Program-made: the position numbers and the translations under genes
Assembly: GCF_026151205.1 (NCBI RefSeq)
Contig: NC_087078.1
Span: 14,057,118 to 14,121,117, forward strand
Source: Bolinopsis microptera
Taxonomy: Eukaryota > Ctenophora > Tentaculata > Lobata > Bolinopsidae
Direction: 5' to 3'
Length of the DNA: 64,000 nucleotides
Part shown: positions 56,351 to 64,000 of the stretch, piece after piece
Numbering within the stretch: the first letter of the stretch is position 1
Layout of the letters: each line of letters opens with the position of its first letter
The notes under the pieces: generated by a model
What the model was told of the DNA's origin: nothing
The model's database searches: none
The model's input: only the letters and a program-made list of their open reading frames with translations

Positions 56351-57454
56351 ACCATGACAGTTCGTGGGTTCTCTAAAGTTTTTAGTAAATTGCTCCTCAG
56401 CAAGCGGAAGTGTCTACCAACTGCTTTAACTACTAGTCAAGTTCTGGGAAATCATACTTCTTATAAGCTCTCTATAAGGGAACATAGCGGACTTTAAGCT
56501 TTTAAGGGGTGTTCTGTACTGGGAATACGACCTCGCATCTTAAAACGAACTGTCAGGATGAAAAGTAACTTGCTGGTTTTCTTAAAATCAAGAGTATAAA
56601 TATGTACAATAAATCTTTTGTATGAGCGGCCAAGCGTTTGACATTTGCACATTATATTTTACCTAGTGTCTACTGTATAACTATTGGTAATCTTCCTTAT
56701 TGGGCGATGGATTTGTAGTGCCCATGTTACCTACAGACCCAAAACTATTTTATTTTTGTGCAATGTTTATATATAAAAAGGGTACGGAAACGTGTGTTTC
56801 ACTTTTTAGATTTATTAATTACTGATCAAACGTTAATTTTAGTTGGTATCAAAATTACTAGTTAAGTTTTTCAAATTACAGTTACAATAATATGAGAGCC
56901 CGGTTTTAAGCGATTTTTGGCAGGAAAAGTTTTAGTATCACTTATAATCCGAGTAGGATTAAAAACTTTCTTCTGTCAAAAAATAATAATAATTGATAAT
57001 ATCACAAGATTTTGGAACCAAAATGTGCCAATGAGCTTGTAAAAATATTTAAGGTTATTGATTGTCAATCAAGAAAGTCCATGAAAGTTGTCAACTGACA
57101 GTGGTAAGGCAATTTGTTGATGTCTTAAAGAACCATTGTCAGCCTCATAAATACGGTTTATTAATTTTTAGTACAGACTAAAGGTCCACTCTTGTACAAG
57201 ATTGGTCCAATATTTTTACAAATTGGTCCATGCCCGCTGTCTAATACTGTGCATTATTTCTCCAATTATTGTAGAACATGGCTCTTTTACTTTATACTGG
57301 AGTGGGCCTCTGTACTGACTCAGAAAGGGTGGTCCTACTGTCCTAGCTACTGTGTAACTCTTTTCCGGAATCATTTCAAAGTTTCAAAAACATAGCAAAC
57401 AATTATCACCTATGACTCACCAAGATTGATGATTGATCCAATATTATGTAAAAT
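56351..57454. other. 3' end of the two-TM gene and AT-rich intergenic DNA
   Basis: AATAAA at 56608-56613 is followed by a T/G-rich stretch (tcttttgtatgag), a plausible poly(A) site. Beyond it no gene or element is recognised. Confidence 0.5.
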
Positions 57455-59650
57455 CAAAAATAGGTCAAATCCTAATAAACGGGCGGCACTCAGCTTGTCG
57501 GCTGTCATTATGAACAAAAAAGCTTGAGGTCCCCAGCACCCAGGTAAACAAATCTTACGTAATCCGTACAACAATCTAACAAATATAACTGATGGCTGAG
57601 CTCTGCATGGCACTGGCAGATCTTACCAGGCGCGCCTTTCCCTAACGGATTTGGGTGATACTCTTTTAAAATATTAGAGTTAGACCATTGGGCATCGACG
57701 AGTCCAACTTTACTGGGCCGCGCTCAGCCTGTCATTCCGCCGAATCTCTATTATGAACATAATAGCCTGAGGTCCCCAGGTAAGTCCAACTCGGCGCGCG
57801 TCTTCTTGGTAGGTTATATACCTGCTACCTATGCCCAGCGCTCTTCTCAAGCTTCTAGCATAGGCGAGATCATAAGCTAGCAATAGACTAGCAGTAGCAA
57901 TGAGCCAGGCAACGCTGATCAGATTGTTTCAAATATGCGCACCTATTGATAATGGTTTCTGTCTCCGAATGCCAAAGAAAGCAAGCACACTCCCCAAATT
58001 GCACTGATCATTGCACTAGTACCAATACATTCACCTTACCTAGTAACTATGTGCTTTCGCGCCACCGCGGGCGCGCTTGTTTCACAATTCAAGTACCTTT
58101 ATGCCTGGGGACCCTTGTATCACGTTGTGACCCCCACGGTCGTCCTGACGATACAGGGGGAGCCGCGCTCTTCGTGCGCGGCGGGTCATACAACGTATGA
58201 CAAGGGACTCCAGGCCATCATATTTATGTTCATAATCATAGAGATTAGGCTGATCAGCACCGCCCAGTAACAAGTACCGGGTGGCGGGCGCGCGCCACTG
58301 CAAGCTCAAGGGCTCTGGATAGATCGAGCAACCAAGTACACACTACACAATTTTACTGGGCCGCGCTCAGCCTGTCATTCCGCCAAATCTATATGTTAAT
58401 GAACATAATAGCCTGGGGTCCTCAGGTAATACACAATTAAGTCTTACAAGCTTGAATCGGGTTACTGGGCGGCGGCCGGCGCTTTCACCTAGCCTCGCGT
58501 ACTGCGTGACGCGCTTGTTTCACAAGTAATATTTGCAATAATATATCCTGTGCCAACTTCGCCCCTTCGGCGGTCGCGCGCTACTGCAAGCGAGACGGCT
58601 CTGGATAGAGCAAGCCCGCGCTCAGCCTGTCCACTGTCATTTGTCATTCCGCCTAATCTCTCTAATCTCTCTATATTTTGTTTATGAACATACAACATAA
58701 TAGCCTGAGGACCCCAGTTGACCATTGTTAATGATCTGGCCCGGCGCGCGCTACTTTGTTGCACTTGCCGTCGGGCCATTTCGAGAAGAAAGCGGCGCGC
58801 GCTACTTCGAGGAAATTTAGACGAGTAACATCCGTCAAGTCCCCAGGTAAGTACATACATATTACATTGCAATGAAAACTGCGATGAAATGCAGTTTTCA
58901 TCGCAATGTGAATGTAGGTTTCATCGCAATGTAATTATAATATGTATGTACTACGGCTTAACTTTTGAATAAATCACCTAGCCTAGAATATAAATACTTT
59001 TCAAAGAAAATATATAACAAACTTAACTTTCTCTGTGAAAAGCAACATTACATAGATACAATGATACATCAACATGGTCCCCGGATTCTTACTACACGTT
59101 GTTTAAATAAATACTACACGTTGTTTAAATAAATACTATCTGTCGTGCATGCGAAGCGTGCACTCGATCCGACCGCCCGGTCTTTTATGGCCGGAAGCCG
59201 TTGTGAAAAGGGGTTGCAACGTGTTATGTGTCAACCGGATTCTTTTCCTTTTCTGCTTTTGCGCTTGCAGTAAGTTGCAGTCTAGTACAATAGCGGACTT
59301 GTGAAACAAGCGCAGCGCGTCACGTTATCACGTAGTCAGTAGTACGCGAAGGCCCGTGGTTAGGTGAAGCTAAAACATAAAATTGCAATTGAAAATGCCC
59401 ATTTTGATCGGTAAAACGTCGCGTGAAATACTCATTTTCGGTAATAAAACATGAAATACCCATTTTCGGTTCAAGTTTATATAGTTAAATTGCCAATCTA
59501 ATCTGGACAATCGGGCATTTACTAATTTGCTTGACGGATGTTACTCGTCTAACTTTCTTCGAAGTAGCGCGCGCCGCTTTCTTCTCGAGGCTGGAGGCAA
59601 GTGCTACGAAGTAGCGCGCGCCGGGCTTGTCCATTAACAATGGACAACTA
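57455..59650. repeat. Mosaic of GC-rich repeat modules in both orientations
   Basis: Module A (ttactgggcsgcgctcagcc, cattccgcc, tctattatgaacataatagc, ctgaggtccccagg; about 75 bp) occurs plus at about 57476, 57708, 58352 and 58615, and inverted at about 58205-58270 (and again at 62700-62785). Module B (cttgacggatgttactcgtc then gaagtagcgcgcgccg) occurs inverted at 58790-58846, and plus at 59524-59640 and 61161-61206. Module C (cgcgcgcyactgcaagc then ggctctggatag) lies at about 58288 and 58572. A gcttgtttcac/gtgaaacaagc pair joins 58510 and 59310. No frame codes a protein. Confidence 0.75.
58850..58952. mobile_element. Foldback MITE-like hairpin
   Basis: The outer ends TACATACATATTA and TAATATGTATGTA are inverted. 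Inside, GAAAACTGC and GCAGTTTTC pair around gatgaaat, and a third cattgc/gcaatg set fills the rest. The whole 100 bp is nearly self-complementary. Confidence 0.75.
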
Positions 59651-59696
59651 ATTTGCCCGCCCAAAAATTATTACTTGACTTTAGTTTTTATGACTT

Positions 59697-59740
59697 TATG
59701 TGTTACTAGTGTAACCCGGCCTACGGCCGGGATTTCACTG
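59697..59740. repeat. GC hairpin CCCGGCC-TAC-GGCCGGG
   Basis: A 7-bp stem with a 3-nt loop, preceded by tactagtgtaa. Such hairpins occur near Helitron 3' ends, but no CTRR end or other Helitron feature follows at the right distance, so this is reported only as a structure. Confidence 0.6.
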
Positions 59741-60033
59741 CCGCAGTTAAAAAGGGTAGGAGTAATTACCCGCTGAGTCAAAACCCGCATTAGGTGACCC
59801 AATAGTTTCTTAAACAATAATCTCATAATCAGTTATTTCTTGTGGACAATTAAGTCATTATTAGCCATGAGGCACCACACTCCATGATCATAAGGTCTGA
59901 ACACTGAGTATTACACCTCATCACTCCCGTCTTGAACCGCTTTCTATTTTTATTTAGATCGTTATAGAAATTAACCCTTGTTAACTCCGCACCACACCCG
60001 CATATTATATTTGAAAACACGCATAACACTGTC

Positions 60034-60035
<2 letters not shown>

Positions 60036-60073
<38 letters not shown>
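60036..60073. repeat. (CT)n microsatellite
   Basis: About 38 bp of CT. A related short CACACAGA tract lies at about 60415-60455. Confidence 0.95.
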
Positions 60074-60074
<1 letters not shown>

Positions 60075-60489
60075 CAGTTCAAACAGACCCCAAACACTAA
60101 CAGTCCCCCTCCCCTAATAAGCTTAAGGTATAACATTACAGCGAATCTTCCGGGCTAATCCAATTATGACGCTACTTAAATGCAGCTATAACATATTACA
60201 CAGTAATGAGAGAGAGAGCAAGCCTCGTAACTCTTGCCGTTCTGCTCAAGCAATTTTATGTAACATTTGTGGTACAAAACCATCAATTAAACCACTTACC
60301 ACCGGCCGATTTTTTTAAAAATTTCCTATGGGCTTCATCAGAGTTTTGTCGGCACTATACCGAAAAACCAGTCCCGTAACTATTACCGTTTTTTTTGTAT
60401 AACTGTTTGGAAATTACACACAGACACACACACAGACACACAGACACACACACATTCTGGTGTTATTAAGTTGATGGTTATTGGTTATA

Positions 60490-61515
60490 TTATGCAGCCG
60501 AACAAAACGGTTCTACATAAATCCTAATCACTAATCCCAATCTTAACCCTAATCATAACCCGAAACTATGGCCATAACCGGCCTAACCACAACTTTGACC
60601 CTAGCCCTATATAAACAATCGGGATGATGATTAATCACTCTACACTCGACTGTCACGTGACTTTTTCAACCCGTTCTCTAGCTGGCCCTGAACGACTATT
60701 CGAAACCCTAACCCTCTTATCTCCGGCCCAACCCTAACCCTAACCCAATCTCTAACAAAAGCATATGCTGAAACCCTAACCCTAACGAGAAATTCGACCA
60801 AATTCCTTATACGGTCATATCACGTGATCAAGACAGTTTTTCGCCATTATCTCGGCAGGGGAGCATTTTAACCCTATGTCATGGGGTGATTCTGAATCAG
60901 CGTCCGAAAATACATCGATTCAAGCTGGTTTCAACTGTCGGGGGCCCTTTTAGAACAATCTCGAAGATCGACTGTAGAGTGATTTAGCACGCTCGAAACA
61001 ATCGAACTCGACTGTACAATCGCACTCGACTGTACTAGTATGTCACGTGACCATAACGGTTTTTTGCCCAAAACTCTCCGGGGAAACATTTTTACCCTGG
61101 CCTACGCCATGGGGGGTGATTCGGAATCAGCGTCCAAAAATGAAAATACACTTATAATCTTGACGGATGTTACTCGTCTAAATTTCTTCGAAGTAGCGCG
61201 CGCCGATGGCTCTTACTAATTCGCTCGCCCAAAAATTTCACGTGACTTTGGTTTTTTATGGTTTTGCAGCCGTACAAAACGGTTTTACATAAACCCTAAT
61301 CCCAACCCTAACCCTAACCATAACCCCGAAGCTAACCATAACCCTTACCACAACCCTAACCCTAACCCGGGCCCTAAACAATCGAATTCGTATTTTACTA
61401 GCCTGTCACGTGACCAAAACGGTTTTTTGCCCATAACTCTCCAGGGAAGCATTTTAACCCTACGTCATGGGGGGTGATTCGGAATCAGCGTCCAAAAATA
61501 CACCGATCTAGATCA
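60490..61515. repeat. Three to four cassettes with CCCTAA runs and CACGTGACC-AAAACGG blocks
   Basis: Each cassette has, in order: gcagccg.acaaaacggttt, a run of ccctaacc-type telomere-like words (near 60520-60610, 60700-60790, 61290-61370), a tcacgtgacca.aacggtttt box, a ctctccrggga.gcatttt block, then catggggggtgattcggaat and cagcgtccaaaaata. Copies are diverged and partly truncated. The CCCTAA words are the complement of TTAGGG but are too degenerate and interrupted to be a working chromosome end. Confidence 0.8.
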
Positions 61516-61593
61516 CTTTCACGCCCAAAGGGCCTTTTCACAAGAATTTTCTTAAAATTTGGGCGAGCGATTTAGTAGGAGCGCGCGCCGATT

Positions 61594-61803
61594 GACGATG
61601 TCAACCCATCGAGATCGTTGCTTCGATGCGAAGCAAGAATGCTAGTTCGCGCGGCGTGTCGAAGCGGCGAAGTCCTCCAAACACTAATCTATGAGCAATC
61701 TTGATTACTTTCATATCCTTTGGAGGACTTCGCCGCTTCGACGCGCCGCGCGAACTAGCATTCTTGCTTCGCATCGTCGATCTCGATGGGTTGATGCATC
61801 GTC
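61594..61803. mobile_element. Foldback element with about 85-bp arms
   Basis: GACGATGTCAACCCATCGAG to cctccaaa (61594-61681) pairs with tttggagg to tgcatcgtc (61719-61803), with small loops and a 37-bp spacer. The arms include GCGAAGCAAGAATGCTAGTT and the cgcgcggcg core. The flanking tcaacc/gtcaacc words fit a terminal foldback. Confidence 0.88.
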
Positions 61804-62290
61804 AACCAATTATATCCTTAGCTAGTGCTTGCTTGTATTGTAGCGCGATGCACTATTGGGCTGGCGGGCCGCGATCCAGCCTAGCCGCGCAGCCAATATG
61901 CAATAATGCTTCTCACTACCACTTCGTTACAATTTATTTCCACTTTATCTCCCTTTTCTCACTTCCTTTTGTTGTTACACAATTTCTTTGTACCCTGCTC
62001 CTCCTTTCTCTCATTCTCTTCCAGTCATCTCTCATGTTTAAAGATTTGCAATTGTAACTATGAACTAAACACATCTTGTCTTTTCATAACTTGCAATAAT
62101 CTCACCTTCTACATTTCAGAAGCCATGATCTGAGAGTAGATGATTGAGCTATGTACACGATGTTGTTGATTGACGATGTCAATCCTTCGCATCTCACCGA
62201 TCTGCATAATAACGATCTGGTTGCGAGAAGCATTATTGGATGCGCGCGCGACCCAGTAGTGCATCGCGCTACAAAGAATGACTTAATCTG
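61804..62290. repeat. Second inverted-repeat pair, arms 61839-61915 and 62224-62273
   Basis: TGTAGCGCGATGCACTATTG at 61839 is mirrored by CAGTAGTGCATCGCGCTACA ending at 62273. Next to it, ataatgcttctc is mirrored by gagaagcattat. The 300-bp loop is a pyrimidine-rich, Phe/Leu-coding stretch with no known motif. The gttgatgcatcgtcaa and ttgattgacgatgtcaa words link it to the foldback just upstream. Confidence 0.75.
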
Positions 62291-64000
62291 GGACAGTGCT
62301 TTTGAACAATCCCCTCAAATGTTATTATTTTACTCCTCAGTTATTATTATTAGCTATAATATACGCCTTTTCATTTTCAAACAAAAAAGAATATGAAACA
62401 CTAATACAAACTACAAAGTTACTAAGTATAAATCAGCTGACCGGTGCTCAAAATTAAATATATAATGCCTACTGGTGAGACCAGCAGGCATAATGCCGAT
62501 CTGAGGAATTAGGCCTCGCCCGCGAGGTAAGGGCTAATTCCTCCGTAGGAATTAGGCCTCGCTCAGGCGTGGCTTTTCAGTTATTTGTATATGTAAATAT
62601 ACGTTTCAGCACTGTGCGACGAGGTCTACATGTTAACTTTATAAGTAGACCCCCGCGCCAAATGTAGGCCTAATTCTGCGTTAGGCCTAACTACATTTTG
62701 GTGACAGTAAGGCTATATTATATTTATGTTCATAATCACCGAATAGAGATTAGGCGGAATGACAGGCTGAGCGCCGCCCAGTAACGAAATCAGAAATGCA
62801 CCACTGGGCCTCGCCGAGATGTGAAGGATTGACATCGTGAATTAACTTTAGGGCATTTTCACATTTTCACGTGACCTCAGTGCTGATCAGACAAATATTA
62901 CGTATTTCATATTTATTTATTTTCAAACATTATTTCATATTCATATCATACCGATAATGGATAGCCTAATATAATTTTTTTTGGAAAAGGGAGACACTGG
63001 CCACGGTACACTTTATATAACCCAACTTTTGGTTTTGTACAATCCTCATATTTTAGTTAACGGTTTTTTTGTTCTACTATGATCAAATTCTGTTTTAATC
63101 CTTTGGCTGGAATGTTGGTAAAATTTCCACTTGAGTAGCTGAATTCTTCCTGGTATCCTATTTTTGGCATTGCAATTACTTTTACTAACAGTTCCAAAAA
63201 TAGAATTTATAATAATTGCAAAAATGATAATATTCACGTAGGTAACCTTTTAATTTTGATACGGTCTACAGCTAACGGCACACGAGAAATTCTATGGCTA
63301 AAGTTACAAAATATTGTGAGGATATTGATAAATGAAGTTACATCTGATAAATTCATCACTACACAATATAATTTACAACCCTTTGTTGACGTATTGGAGC
63401 GATTTATGCTTTTAAAAGGGGTCTGAGGCTCAAACCCAATCAACTGGGTTCTGGCCTGGTCAGCTCCCTGTTACCTGATCTTGAGGTGACGTACGACACC
63501 TCGTTAGCCCAATCAATGTCTGGAAGGCTGCAAGTTTTAACATGCCCAGCACTTTACTTAAGATTCTTAAGTGTTAAGGAGTTGTGCGAGATGACGCGGC
63601 GCTACTACATACTAATTCACTCGCCATCAATTTCACGAAAAGAGCGATATTTGACTTTCGCATTGGATATAAAGATGACCAATGATATTGCAGTGTTTAA
63701 GTCACGTGCGCGTGATATAGCGCGCTGGCGTGTGATTGAGATCAGATACAAACTTTTGTTCCTTCCTCTTTTTCACCTGCTCTCTGCATTATGCCTTCTG
63801 ATAAACCTATCGCTTGCAGTTTGTTGAATATCTCTGTCATCTGTCATTTGCCTTAAATTGATAACCTTCTCTTAAGCTTTTTTATGGTTGATGACGATTC
63901 ACGATACATATAGACTATTTGAGTATTATAAATATATAGAGGCCGCAGAATTATGAAGACTACCAGATCCTGGCGGAACCTAAGCGATCACGACAGGCCC
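62291..64000. other. Repeat remnants, then AT-rich DNA without a recognised gene
   Basis: At 62475-62600, inverted and direct words (aggaattaggcctcgc) make a GC-rich cluster. At 62700-62785 lies an inverted module A of the 57-59-kb mosaic. After 62800 the DNA is AT-rich. A 113-codon plus-strand frame at 63486-63827 has ordinary composition and a hydrophobic C terminus, but no motif, splice context or homology I can name. Confidence 0.5.

Noticed and set aside
59697-59740. Helitron 3' end
   Set aside because: A hairpin is present but no CTRR terminus at the expected distance, no 5' TC end and no Rep/helicase.
60700-60790. True telomere
   Set aside because: The CCCTAA words are few, degenerate and interrupted by cassette sequence, with more chromosome DNA on both sides.
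63486-63827. 113-codon plus-strand frame near the window end
   Set aside because: Possible exon or chance frame. Nothing in composition or context decides it.

Overview
The window is metazoan-type nuclear DNA. It is AT-rich, with GT-AG introns, long tandem arrays, a Penelope-like retroelement, hAT-like and pogo-like non-autonomous DNA transposons, and TTAGGG-type repeat fragments. No bacterial, organellar or viral gene order is present. The encoded UGPase and a small two-helix membrane protein are animal-like, but the sequence alone does not place the species. A marine invertebrate is a guess.

Layout: 1-2891, AT-rich with no gene seen. 2892-6124, two head-to-head 5'-truncated Penelope-like copies forming a large inverted repeat; one copy is broken by a 287-bp hAT-like element. 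6463-12350, a very homogeneous 34-bp satellite of about 173 copies that stops about 75 bp before the UGP2 start codon. 12427-29526, a complete 13-exon UGP2 gene (501 codons, every junction GT-AG and in phase). Its introns carry MITEs, a 1.95-kb inverted-repeat element with a dispersed motif, and a nested antisense 669-codon ORF with an 11-residue repeat and a LINE ORF1-like C terminus. 30571-35657, on the minus strand and convergent with UGP2, a 7-exon gene that I assembled for a 604-residue Ser/Pro/Arg-rich coiled-coil protein of unknown family. 35.7-54.5 kb, a gene desert of minisatellites, pyrimidine tracts and E-box/CCAAT/TATA modules. 54507-56018, a two-exon gene for a 121-residue two-TM protein resembling TMEM230/TMEM134. 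57.4-62.8 kb, a mosaic of GC-rich inverted modules, foldback elements and cassettes with CCCTAA runs. 62.8-64 kb, nothing recognised.

The genes do not form a pathway. UGP2 makes UDP-glucose, the minus-strand gene looks cytoskeletal or structural, and the third is a small membrane protein. The most unusual signals are: (i) tandem duplications that exactly span splice signals in four introns of two genes; (ii) the 34-bp satellite whose only frequent variant is a G/C flip at the centre of a 7-bp palindrome; (iii) the intronic element whose 28-bp motif points outward on both sides of a dyad; (iv) five same-orientation CRE-like (TGACGTCACG) repeat clusters across the convergent gene pair, one of them inside a coding exon; and (v) a 1-kb duplication in which every CACGTG box is lost in one copy.
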